From NCBI GenBank assembly GCA_913063225.1, contig CAJXYP010000012.1, positions 1 through 64,000 on the forward strand: a DNA stretch of 64,000 nucleotides, read 5' to 3'. This document shows, piece by piece, positions 43,922-52,405 of this stretch. The DNA comes from an uncultured Cellvibrionales bacterium (GTDB lineage Bacteria > Pseudomonadota > Gammaproteobacteria > Pseudomonadales > GM7GCV1). The notes under the pieces were generated by a model, which ran no database searches, was not told the DNA's origin, and saw only the letters and a list, made by a program, of their open reading frames with translations. The first letter of the stretch is position 1; each line of letters opens with the position of its first letter. Position numbers and translations under genes: made by a program.

Positions 43922-44098
43922 TTTGGATTTTCCCCAAGATCGTTTAGATTCGTATAGTAAGACTATCGACTATAACTATTTAGTAAATAAATTCGCGCAT
44001 ATGATATTAACAAAGTGTAACCTACAGTGAATGGCTCTATCGCAGGCCAATATTTATTAAATTTAAATCAAATAACCGCTCATATTACAGGGACCAAA
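43922..44098. promoter_or_regulatory. Divergent promoter region
   Basis: 177 bp between the ricin-like gene (minus) and the DUF6152 fusion gene (plus). It is A/T-rich (TTATTAAATTTAAATCAAATAACC) and should hold two promoters, but I could not assign -35/-10 pairs with confidence. AGGGACC before the ATG at 44099 is the ribosome-binding site. Confidence 0.35.
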
Positions 44099-45745
44099 AT
44101 GAAAGGTGTATTTTTTAGCGTTATTGTTTTGGGGCTGACTCTGGCTAGTCCCCACTCCTTTTCGCATCACGCATTCGCGGCGACTTTTACAAGCGATGCG
44201 CCCATTACTGTTGAAGGGGAAGTAACCAGGTTTAGCTTTAGAAACCCTCATGTTCTAGTCGTTTTTGAAGTTACCAATGACGACGGTTCGAAGACCGAGT
44301 GGGTAGGCGAAGGTTATTCCGCTACGACATTGCGACGACAAGGTTGGAGCAATGATACATTCTCGATCGGCGACCGGATTCGTATTGGCGGCGATTCAAC
44401 TCATGATGGCTCACCGATGGTGGCAATTGTTACCGCGGATCTATTGGACCCGAATAGTCAATCGGTGCTGAGTAGTCTTGCCGGCGTGGAAGTAGAGATC
44501 GCTGAACCAACCGCATTCGTGCCACGTGACCGACAATCACTACTTTCCGACGGACGTCCGAATTTGTCAGGTCTATGGCATGGAGAAGGCTCTCCCTACG
44601 CATCACCTCGAGACCCTTTTGTTCCATTCAATGCGGCTGGATTGGCTCATCAAGCGGCTTATCAGCCCGCCAATGATCCTCAGGTTTTCTGTGATAATCC
44701 TGGGCTAATAAGACAGGCCGGTATGTCTCACTATGGTGTGAGAGTTGCACAGTATGACGACCGCGTAGTGTTTGATTACGAAGAATACGGTGGTCACCGA
44801 GTAGTCTATTTCGACGACCGGGCTGCTCTGGGAATCCATAGCCACCTTGGCGATGCTATAGCCCGTTATGAAAACGGAGCTTTAGTGGTAGAGATCACAA
44901 ACCTGTTGCCCAACTTAGCGACACCAGAAGGCAATCGCCTAAGCGATCAGGCAACCATAGTTCAAACCTACCAGAGAGTGGATGAGCCCGGATATGGCGC
45001 AATGCTCTCGGTAGAAACTGCCACAACAGACCCCGTCTATCTCGCTGAACCCTTTATTATGACCAATATTAAGGTCGCCGTTGAGGATGAAGTCTTTATT
45101 GAAAATAGTTGCTCTCCGCCTCTTCGTGATCGCCCGGAAGTACACCCTTTCATGAGTTTCTTTCTTACCAGTGAAGGTCCGGGTGATGGCGCTAATCTAG
45201 GCGGCCTTGAGGGCGCTGATGCTCACTGCTCCGCTCTGGCCTCTGAAGTCGGCCAAGGTGACAAGATTTGGCAAGCCTATCTTAGCACCACCGCCAGCAC
45301 TAATGGTGAGAACGGTGTGAACGCGCGCGATAGAATCGGAACAGGCCCTTGGTACAACGCTAAGGGCGAGCTGGTAGCAATGGATATTAATAACCTTCAC
45401 TCCGACCAAAATTCGCTAACCAAGACGACCGCAGTGGATCAACGTGGGCGAGAATTTCACCAAATTGTATCTACTGTGCAGGATGACGGAATAAACAGTC
45501 GCCACGATATTCTTACGGGCAGCGAACTCGATGGCATAGCCTCTAATGCAGAGGGCGACACTACTTGTAGTAATTGGACCAGCAATGGCGAAGGTAGTGC
45601 TCTAATTGGCCATGGTGATCGACGAGGAGGAGGTGTAAACCCGACTTCTTGGAACTACGCACATGCCACCAGAGGTTGTAGCCCGGAGCTATTAGCTTCC
45701 AGCGATGGCGACGGATTTTTCTACTGCTTTGCCACAGACGAGTAG
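44099..45745 (+). CDS. DUF6152 protein fused to an extracellular lectin-like domain (copy 4 of 7)
   Basis: A 548-residue fusion. The ATG at 44099 follows AGGGACCAAA; the leader has 22 residues ending HSFS, and the mature part begins His23-His24-Ala. The second histidine is His51 in FRNPH (mature position 29). The DUF6152 core runs to about 120, the usual C-terminal half to about 350 (HRVVYFDDR, RYENGALVVEI). After CSPPLRDRPEVHPFMS comes an extra ~185-residue domain (FFLTSEGPGDGANLGGLEGA, RDRIGTGPWYNAKGELVA, ending GFFYCFATDE). I have seen such C-terminal domains in secreted proteins of other bacteria, with a collagen-XV/C-type-lectin-like fold suspected. Confidence 0.78.
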   Translation: MKGVFFSVIVLGLTLASPHSFSHHAFAATFTSDAPITVEGEVTRFSFRNPHVLVVFEVTNDDGSKTEWVGEGYSATTLRRQGWSNDTFSIGDRIRIGGDSTHDGSPMVAIVTADLLDPNSQSVLSSLAGVEVEIAEPTAFVPRDRQSLLSDGRPNLSGLWHGEGSPYASPRDPFVPFNAAGLAHQAAYQPANDPQVFCDNPGLIRQAGMSHYGVRVAQYDDRVVFDYEEYGGHRVVYFDDRAALGIHSHLGDAIARYENGALVVEITNLLPNLATPEGNRLSDQATIVQTYQRVDEPGYGAMLSVETATTDPVYLAEPFIMTNIKVAVEDEVFIENSCSPPLRDRPEVHPFMSFFLTSEGPGDGANLGGLEGADAHCSALASEVGQGDKIWQAYLSTTASTNGENGVNARDRIGTGPWYNAKGELVAMDINNLHSDQNSLTKTTAVDQRGREFHQIVSTVQDDGINSRHDILTGSELDGIASNAEGDTTCSNWTSNGEGSALIGHGDRRGGGVNPTSWNYAHATRGCSPELLASSDGDGFFYCFATDE

Positions 45746-45773
45746 TATCTCAATTTACGAATAGGGGGAAGTT

Positions 45774-46808
45774 ATGAAGTTTGTTCTGCTCACGATAGTT
45801 TTAAACATTCTGAGTTTTTCACAGACGTCTTTTGCACACCATAGTGATGCCGGAATGGATGAGAGTTCTGTCGTAACACTCGAAGGAAAAGTAACTGAAT
45901 TTGTCTGGCGACAACCACACGTCTATCTCGTGGTTGAAGTAATGGAAAACGGAGAACCCGTCGTTTGGGATGTCCAATTCGCCGGGATAAATTCGCTGAC
46001 TAGAAACAGCGGTTGGAACTCTGAGACTTTTAGGCCAGGTGACGAAGTATTTGTAAGAGTTAACCCGGCGATAAATGGTAAGCCCTATGGAAAAATATCT
46101 ACAATCGAACGGCTTGACGGTACTCCGGTAGCCATTGCGCCGGGAGAAACCACGAGCAGCAGAGTGCCCGCGGATTCATTCGACGGCAATTGGATCGCCG
46201 ATCGAACCAGAGTAGGCCCCTCATACCCGGGTGGATTTGACGGTTTTTTCCATGCCCAGCTTGTACTCACTGAAGCCGGCATAGCAGCTAGAGATGCCTA
46301 TGATCCGCTTTCTGCGGAAAACCCGGAATCAAGCTGTCTGGGCCGACCTACCCCTTCTGCCTTTGTATCTACCACAGGCTATCTTATGCAGTTCGATCTA
46401 AGCGATGCGGAAGACAGCATTATAATTAACAGCGAGTGGTATAACGAGCAGCGCACTGTATATATGGATGGTAGAGAACATCCTGATTCATCCATAACCT
46501 TCGTCACCGGACACTCAATCGGACACTGGGACCAAGGCACTTTGGTCATCGATACTAGAAACTTCGATGACCATCGCTCTCCCTATCAAATAGGGGTGCC
46601 CTCGAGCTCACAAAAGCACGTCGTAGAAAGATACCAGTTGATTGAAGATGATACGGCTATGTCGGCAGAGTTTATTCTGGAAGACCCGGAGTTTCTTGCT
46701 GAACCGATGCACCACTCTAGAGTGCTTCTGCATTCTCCGCATATGAATATGCTGGGTACCGATTGCGACCTTGAAAGTACCACCCGCCTTCTGAATTTGG
46801 GTAGCTAA
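45774..46808 (+). CDS. DUF6152 family exported protein (copy 5 of 7)
   Basis: A 344-residue protein. The signal peptide ends TSFA and the mature protein starts His22-His23-Ser. The second conserved histidine is His49 in WRQPH (mature position 28); here Gln replaces the usual Asn. The C-terminal half includes RTVYMDGREHP and HSIGHWDQGTLVIDTRNF. The ATG follows AGGGGGAAGTT. It lies 28 bp downstream of the DUF6152 fusion gene on the same strand, so the two are likely co-transcribed. It is convergent with the permease at 46822, with only 13 bp between stops. Confidence 0.83.
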   Translation: MKFVLLTIVLNILSFSQTSFAHHSDAGMDESSVVTLEGKVTEFVWRQPHVYLVVEVMENGEPVVWDVQFAGINSLTRNSGWNSETFRPGDEVFVRVNPAINGKPYGKISTIERLDGTPVAIAPGETTSSRVPADSFDGNWIADRTRVGPSYPGGFDGFFHAQLVLTEAGIAARDAYDPLSAENPESSCLGRPTPSAFVSTTGYLMQFDLSDAEDSIIINSEWYNEQRTVYMDGREHPDSSITFVTGHSIGHWDQGTLVIDTRNFDDHRSPYQIGVPSSSQKHVVERYQLIEDDTAMSAEFILEDPEFLAEPMHHSRVLLHSPHMNMLGTDCDLESTTRLLNLGS

Positions 46809-46821
46809 AAAAACAGTTTAG

Positions 46822-47577
46822 CTAAGACTGGTTCGGGCCTAGCACCTGCCAAAACAGCATTAGGCCAACCAAGAAAATTACCGAGTAAATGATCTTGTAA
46901 AAAATATCATTGGATAACTTCTTGTTGGCCCAAACGCCCAATTTGACACCCACTACTGCAAGTGGAATTAACATCAATGACGTCATCAAATTGCCCGGTG
47001 CCAACATGCCTAAAAAACTGTAGGGAACCAGTTTCACAAAATTAACTACCGCAAAGAAAATAACCGCGGTGCCCGCATAGAGCCGTCGATCCATTTTCTG
47101 CGGCAACATATAGAGCTGAAAAGTAGGCGCGCCAGCGTGAGCAAGAAAGCTGGTAAACCCACTGCTGGTGCCCAGCAATACCCCAAGAGGCGCACTTGGG
47201 TTCTTCACAGCAGTCGCGAAGCGACCCTTAAAGAAAAAGTGCACGGTAAAAAGTATTGCGATGGTGCCCACGAAAAGACGAATCATGTCGTCATTTATGA
47301 ATTGGGCGCTCAACCCGCCTATCAGAATACCCAGCATCGCACCGGGAAGAAGAATCATTAAATTGCGTTTGTCATAGGTACCGCGATATTCCCATACGCT
47401 TTGCGCATCCATCGCCAGCAATATGGGCAGCATGATGCCAGCGGCCTGAATAGGCGAAATAACCAATGCCATAAGTGGCACAGCGAGCAAAGCAATACCG
47501 CCAAAACCGCCTTTGGACATGCCCGTAATTAACACGGCGGGCAGTGCTACCGCGTAAAACCATGGATCGGCAATCAT
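46822..47577 (-). CDS. TauE/SafE family permease
   Basis: A 251-residue inner-membrane protein with about eight hydrophobic segments. The signature SKGGFGGIALLAVPLMAL near the N terminus and the internal repeat GTSSGFTSFLAHAGAPTFQL are typical of the TSUP (TauE/SafE) group. Members export sulfite or sulfoacetate or take up organic anions. It is the last gene of the nine-gene minus-strand operon starting at 57202. With two sulfatases elsewhere in the window, sulfite or sulfonate export is an attractive idea, but there is no direct link. Confidence 0.9.
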   Translation of the reverse strand: MIADPWFYAVALPAVLITGMSKGGFGGIALLAVPLMALVISPIQAAGIMLPILLAMDAQSVWEYRGTYDKRNLMILLPGAMLGILIGGLSAQFINDDMIRLFVGTIAILFTVHFFFKGRFATAVKNPSAPLGVLLGTSSGFTSFLAHAGAPTFQLYMLPQKMDRRLYAGTAVIFFAVVNFVKLVPYSFLGMLAPGNLMTSLMLIPLAVVGVKLGVWANKKLSNDIFYKIIYSVIFLVGLMLFWQVLGPNQS

Positions 47578-47633
47578 TGAATTATTCTTCCTACCTTACT
47601 GTCTATTTAAATTTTTATCGAAAGAACTGCAGC

Positions 47634-48962
47634 TTATCGATAGTCGACGGCGGGGGGAAGTACCGTGCCGGTGACCTCGCCAAAACCAATTTTTGGATAG
47701 CCATCTTTCTTACTGGCGCCTTTGAAAGTTACCTTATCGCCAATTTGCAGGAAGCTGCGTAACTCACCCGTAGGCAGTTGTCTGGTTATGGAGCCAGCTT
47801 CAGATAGTTCCATCAGGCAGGCAGAAGCACTAGGTGCTTCACCAGATACCGTGCCGCTACCAATCAAGTCACCCGAACGAAGGTTGCAGCCGTTGCTCGT
47901 ATGCTGGGTAATTATCTGCCCAATGGTCCAGGACGCATCCAAAGTCGTATTGCTGCTATTAACAACCGGATCCATGCCTTGTTGACGCATTTTTTTGGTC
48001 GAAACAAAAACATCGAAATCTACATCGATAGCGCCAGAGGCGCGATTCTGCTCGGAGTCTAAATAGGGCAGCGGTGCAGGCCAACCTTCTTCAGGAACGG
48101 CTTGCTGAGGGGCTCTAAAAGGCGCCATGGCTTCCATGGTTATTACCCATGGAGATACGGAGGTTGCGTGGTTTTTACCTAAAAATGGGCCTAGTGGCAG
48201 TCGTTCCCACTTTTGTATGTCCCGGGCGGACCAATCGTTAACAATACAGAACCCAAATATATGATCTTCGGCATCCTCGATTAAAATCGGATGGCCTCGT
48301 TCGTTGCCGGTACCCACAATAATTCCGAGCTCAAGCTCGTAATCAAAATTTACACAGGGCTTAACCTCCGGAGTTTCGTTTTCGGCCTCTATTTGTCCAA
48401 TAGGCAGGTAAATGGGTGAGCCGGAAACCACCACTGAGGACGACCGACCGTGATACGCACGAGGAAGGTAGTAGCCATTTGGCAAAGGCTTGGTGGCGCC
48501 GGACATTAACTTGCGCATGCGCTTGGCGTGGTGGTGTGAGCATTCGTAGTCAGTGAAGTCACCAATATTCATGGATAGAGCCAACTGAGCATCTGACTGC
48601 GCGAGCATAATATTTTTGGATAATGCTTTGGCTTTGTCCGCCAACTCGCCGTTGTTCAACAGTATGGAAAATATTTGGTTGCGCGCGGCGCTCCAATCTT
48701 CCTTTCCAAGCGCCATAAAGTCGTTAAGTCCAGCTTTTTGTAGGGCGGCTATTGCTTCCTCAGACAAGGCTGACAGCAGACCAGCTCTCGCACAAGCACT
48801 AAGGTCCAGTATCTGATCGCCAATACCAACACCTAAGCGCTGGCCAGCAGCTTCTGTAGTAAAAGCACAGAAGGGTAAATTCTGAATGGGAAAATCAACA
48901 TCAATAATGTTGGCAGATTCGACCCAACTCTGTGCGTCCGCTGCGTGTGTTCTATCTAGCAT
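47634..48962 (-). CDS. fahA: FahA, fumarylacetoacetase
   Basis: It splits fumarylacetoacetate to fumarate and acetoacetate in the last step of homogentisate (tyrosine, phenylacetate-type) breakdown. I use the ATG at 48962 (MLDRTHAADAQSW), 442 residues, since AAAGG precedes it; the longer frame adds an unlikely 25 residues. Motifs: SMNIGDFTDYECSHHHAKRM with the catalytic His, PNGYYLPRAYHGRSSSVVVS, the metal-binding FDYELELGIIVG, and IVNDWSARDIQKWE. Full length matches the family (about 420). It lies downstream of the SnoaL lipoproteins; homogentisate dioxygenase is not in the window. Confidence 0.93.
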   Translation of the reverse strand: MLDRTHAADAQSWVESANIIDVDFPIQNLPFCAFTTEAAGQRLGVGIGDQILDLSACARAGLLSALSEEAIAALQKAGLNDFMALGKEDWSAARNQIFSILLNNGELADKAKALSKNIMLAQSDAQLALSMNIGDFTDYECSHHHAKRMRKLMSGATKPLPNGYYLPRAYHGRSSSVVVSGSPIYLPIGQIEAENETPEVKPCVNFDYELELGIIVGTGNERGHPILIEDAEDHIFGFCIVNDWSARDIQKWERLPLGPFLGKNHATSVSPWVITMEAMAPFRAPQQAVPEEGWPAPLPYLDSEQNRASGAIDVDFDVFVSTKKMRQQGMDPVVNSSNTTLDASWTIGQIITQHTSNGCNLRSGDLIGSGTVSGEAPSASACLMELSEAGSITRQLPTGELRSFLQIGDKVTFKGASKKDGYPKIGFGEVTGTVLPPAVDYR

Positions 48963-48993
48963 CAAAAAACTACCTTTTATAAATGTAAAAAAA

Positions 48994-50106
48994 TTATTCG
49001 GATTCAGTTTGAAACCAATGATCTTGTGGGCCACCAATTTGCAGAAGCATTCCTAGATCGTCGCCAAACCACATATTGAATTTCCACACCTCACCGTCGA
49101 ACTCATGAAAGCCGAATTCGTATGCGGCGATCGGACGATCCTGTGCTGGCAGACCTACCAAACTTACGGAATTTGTAGCCGTTAAACGGAACAGAATTGC
49201 CGCTCTTTTTCCATCTGAGGCAAGCATTGCAATGTGATCAACGCGACCTGGAAAGGCCGGCCCAAAGGGGTATTCAGTTCTTAGATCGAGAGGAGCCCGA
49301 GCGACTATATTCAAAAATCCACTACGCAGGCCTGTGCGTTGTGATTGATCCGCGAGCAGAACCTGCTCTTTGTATGCTGGAGATTTCCAAGCATTTACCT
49401 GAAGCTTATTCAGATATTCTTGTGAATCTATTGGATTGGCCAAGGCTGCTTCCATAATCTCGTCGCCGGTTTGAGTCGGCAATACGAATGGCCAAGCTTC
49501 CCAACGACCGTCAGCACGAGCCGGTAGCTGCTCACCAACCTGAATGAGGAATCCAGCTTCGTCAGCCATATGCCAACTTTTGGTGATCTTGCCATCTTCA
49601 AGCCAGAACATTGCTCCAGCCAAAACATCAACCTCTGTGCCGGTGCCGGGAATACCGTAGAAGTTTCCAGCGTGAGTTCCTCTAATCTGATATCTGACTA
49701 CGACCATATCGCCGTCAGCAATATACATATCAACCAGGTCTCGACGGTTGGCGATGGCTTCATTCATTGGATCTGCCATATCTGCCAGCTGAGAACCTGC
49801 GGCGTGATAGTCCATATTGGCAAATTCGGCACGTATCAGTTCGTAATCCGGAGACAGAAGTTCCACTGAAACTTCAGGTAACAATGAGGTGCTATATGCC
49901 TCCATATATTCCATTACTACAAGCTTGTTGTAGTCTTCCTCTGATACTGGGTAATGGGTTCCCATCGTCGCCGACATTTCTTCATGCATGGCATCATTTA
50001 CTGCATGCTGGTCGCCGCTCTCGCCGCAACCAACTATGAAAAGCCCAAAGCCAAGAAGCATCAGAACCAAATATGGTTTTTTCGAATCAATAAATTTCAT
50101 ACTCAA
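48994..50106 (-). CDS. Lipoprotein with two SnoaL-like domains (tandem copy A)
   Basis: A 370-residue protein with a lipobox GLFIVGC (Cys27). It carries two NTF2/SnoaL-like halves: the first at about 60-195 (VVMEYMEAYSTSLLP, VVVRYQIRGTHAGNFYGIPG) and the second at about 215-360 (LRSGFLNIVARAP, AAILFRLTATNSVSLVGLPA, DGEVWKFNMWFGDDLGML). The repeated R-x-x-(G/A)-T-x-x-(G/S)-x-x-x-G-(I/L)-P element is the family strand. Most SnoaL-like proteins are single-domain, soluble and cytoplasmic. It is a paralogue of the next gene (50145-51230) and lies upstream of fahA in the operon. Some relatives are cyclases or hydrolases, some only bind. Confidence 0.85.
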   Translation of the reverse strand: MSMKFIDSKKPYLVLMLLGFGLFIVGCGESGDQHAVNDAMHEEMSATMGTHYPVSEEDYNKLVVMEYMEAYSTSLLPEVSVELLSPDYELIRAEFANMDYHAAGSQLADMADPMNEAIANRRDLVDMYIADGDMVVVRYQIRGTHAGNFYGIPGTGTEVDVLAGAMFWLEDGKITKSWHMADEAGFLIQVGEQLPARADGRWEAWPFVLPTQTGDEIMEAALANPIDSQEYLNKLQVNAWKSPAYKEQVLLADQSQRTGLRSGFLNIVARAPLDLRTEYPFGPAFPGRVDHIAMLASDGKRAAILFRLTATNSVSLVGLPAQDRPIAAYEFGFHEFDGEVWKFNMWFGDDLGMLLQIGGPQDHWFQTESE

Positions 50107-50144
50107 TTACTTCCCAAAATATTCATAAAATTATTTTTGTGAAT

Positions 50145-51230
50145 TTAGCGCTGCTCTGGAAACCAAAAGCTCTGAGGCCAGCCTAGCTGCATTAACATGG
50201 ATTGGTCATCGCCAAACCACCAAGCATCTCGCCAATATCCATCGACAAACGTCATAAAGGCGAACTCCCATGCATCCATGGGTGCGTTCGATATTGGCAG
50301 CCCATACAAACTAGCGGTGTTGGTTCCGGTCAGACGGAAGCGAATCATGATGGTATCTCCATCAATCAAAAAATAGTCCATTTTGTCTATGCGGTCTGGA
50401 AAACCTCCCCCGAAACCCTGTTCAGCATCACCATATTCGCTTCCAATTCCGGTTATATGCTTGAATCCAGGACGCAGGAAATTATCGTAGGGGCGCGCGC
50501 CATTTTCTTCATTTATGATCCCAGGAGGTGGGTTGTTTGCCTTACGTGCAGCGATTATTAGCTTGTTGTGGTACTCGATAGTACCCGCCGGGTTAGCCAG
50601 CATAAATTGCAGAATGTCATCCGAGGCAATCGCGTGTTCGCCACCGGTTGGTGGAATATTATATCGACCGTCTTCGCGGGCTGGCATCGGAGCGCCCAGC
50701 TGTAGTAAAAGTTCGATTTCATCGCTCATAAACCAAGCTTCGGTGATCTTGCCGTCGGTCAATTCAAAAACTGCGACCGAGTAGATCTCAAAATCCTTTC
50801 CGGTTGCTGGGATACCATAGAGATTGCCTGAATGCGTTCCTTGAATAAGATAGCGGACCGCAACACTGCTTCCCTCGCCCATTACTAGATCAAGAGTATC
50901 TTTACGGTTTGAGATTGCCTGATCAAGGGAATCAGCCTGCTCGGCCAATATTGAGCCCTGAACGTTGTAGGCTAGGTTTTCAAACTCATTGCGAACTTCC
51001 TGATAGTTCCCAGCCATAAATTCATCAGAAAGCTCGGCTGGGCTTAGATCCAAACGGCTTTCCATAAAGCGGGTGACAACCGCCTTATTGATTTCTCTTT
51101 CAGAGAGCCCCGCACTGTCAGCGGATGGCATAGAACCACAAGCAACCAAGCCCAACAGTAGCGCAACCAAAACCCCAGTCTTTAAAACCCAAACCTCTTT
51201 CAACTTTGATTTCAAATCTGAAATAGACAT
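50145..51230 (-). CDS. Lipoprotein with two SnoaL-like domains (tandem copy B)
   Basis: A 361-residue paralogue of 48994-50106. The lipobox is LLGLVAC (Cys32). First SnoaL-like half: VVTRFMESRLDLSPAEL, SVAVRYLIQGTHSGNLYGIP. Second half: LRPGFKHITGIG, IMIRFRLTGTNTASLYGLPI, DGYWRDAWWFGDDQSMLM. Each half keeps the pair of strands with an R-F/Y-x-(L/I)-x-G-T-x-(T/S) core, so the fold should be intact. It lies between the TctC-like binding protein and copy A, with gaps of only 8 and 38 bp. Position in a transport operon suggests it handles the transported compound outside the inner membrane. Confidence 0.85.
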   Translation of the reverse strand: MSISDLKSKLKEVWVLKTGVLVALLLGLVACGSMPSADSAGLSEREINKAVVTRFMESRLDLSPAELSDEFMAGNYQEVRNEFENLAYNVQGSILAEQADSLDQAISNRKDTLDLVMGEGSSVAVRYLIQGTHSGNLYGIPATGKDFEIYSVAVFELTDGKITEAWFMSDEIELLLQLGAPMPAREDGRYNIPPTGGEHAIASDDILQFMLANPAGTIEYHNKLIIAARKANNPPPGIINEENGARPYDNFLRPGFKHITGIGSEYGDAEQGFGGGFPDRIDKMDYFLIDGDTIMIRFRLTGTNTASLYGLPISNAPMDAWEFAFMTFVDGYWRDAWWFGDDQSMLMQLGWPQSFWFPEQR

Positions 51231-51238
51231 CTCATCTC

Positions 51239-52381
51239 CTATTCTTCAACAATGTATTGTTTAATAAATTCAACGGAAGCCATATCAACATTGGCGGTTT
51301 CAGTAAATCGTTGCTGAATATAGTCATTGGGGACCACCTCATAAAAGTAACCTAGCACCTTGGTTACTTCGGCAATCATTTCCGGATCGACCACGGCCTT
51401 GGCAAAGCCCTCTCGTAACATGGCCAAAGCTTCGGGATCTGTTCCGGGCGGGGCCAATAGCATATTGTCGGCAACGCTTCGCAGATCCAGCGCGAGCTTT
51501 AGCGCTTCCCAATATTCACCGGAAGGTGGCTCACCTTTTATCGACTCATATACTTCCATATAAGTTGGAATATCTGGGGCGAAACTTGCGCGGGGATAGT
51601 CCCCATCTGCATTGCGGTAAGGAAAGTGCCACAAGGGAGCAACAAATCCCGGCTCAATCAGCGTAGATACCACCGCAGACCGATATCCGGAAAAAGTACC
51701 GCCAAAACTGTTGATCTCGCTAGTTTGAATGGCGTTTCGCACGGTATTTTCACTTGAGTAACCCGTCACGTATCTATAGTCCAATCCGAGACTATCCAGC
51801 GCCAAACGTGGCATTAAATCAAGACTAGAACTAGTGCGGATACCGCCAAGAACAATATTGTCAGCTCTGGAAATATCTTCCGAAGAATTGAATTCTCCGG
51901 CAACGGCATCCAGGCGTGCAAACTGCATAATCGGCCCACTGCGCAAACCACCGACTACATCAAATTTGTCCAACTCATAGCGGATACCGGGCTCACCCAA
52001 TAATGGCACCAGCAGGCTAATGGGAGCAAATAGCACCGTTTCACCATCTGTCCGAGCAACTTCATAGGCATAGTTGAGCGCGCGAATGCCGGCAGCACCG
52101 GACATATTCTGAACAATAACGTTGGGGTTGCCTGGAATATGCTTACTAAGGTATTTGTTGAGCAACCTGGCACTGGTATCTGTACCGCCGCCGGGGTTAA
52201 AGCCTACAACTATAGTGAGAGTTTTACCGCTAAAATCTGCGCCACCCTCTTGGCTTCCCTGGTTCGAACCCTCGACAGCAGCAGTATCCGTCTCACCCGA
52301 ATCTGAACAACCGAGCAGAACGAGAGCCGCGATGCTAACCAACAGTATCGATCTAAGTTTAAGACTAATTTTGTTCACCAT
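51239..52381 (-). CDS. TctC-like solute-binding lipoprotein of a tripartite tricarboxylate transporter
   Basis: A 380-residue binding protein of the Bug/TctC group. I use the ATG at 52381 after GGAGAGAA; a GTG seven codons upstream is also possible. The lipobox is ALVLLGC. Family motifs: TLTIVVGFNPGGGTDTSARL, VIVQNMSGAAGIRALNY and a C-terminal LAMLREGFAKAVVDPE. Binding proteins of this group deliver carboxylates to TctAB. It is separated from the TctAB gene by a SUMF1-like lipoprotein. It is a lipoprotein rather than the usual free periplasmic protein. The ligand is probably an organic acid, perhaps aromatic given the FAH-type enzymes nearby. Confidence 0.88.
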   Translation of the reverse strand: MVNKISLKLRSILLVSIAALVLLGCSDSGETDTAAVEGSNQGSQEGGADFSGKTLTIVVGFNPGGGTDTSARLLNKYLSKHIPGNPNVIVQNMSGAAGIRALNYAYEVARTDGETVLFAPISLLVPLLGEPGIRYELDKFDVVGGLRSGPIMQFARLDAVAGEFNSSEDISRADNIVLGGIRTSSSLDLMPRLALDSLGLDYRYVTGYSSENTVRNAIQTSEINSFGGTFSGYRSAVVSTLIEPGFVAPLWHFPYRNADGDYPRASFAPDIPTYMEVYESIKGEPPSGEYWEALKLALDLRSVADNMLLAPPGTDPEALAMLREGFAKAVVDPEMIAEVTKVLGYFYEVVPNDYIQQRFTETANVDMASVEFIKQYIVEE

Positions 52382-52405
52382 TTCTCTCCGTGCATTAGAC
52401 ACTCT

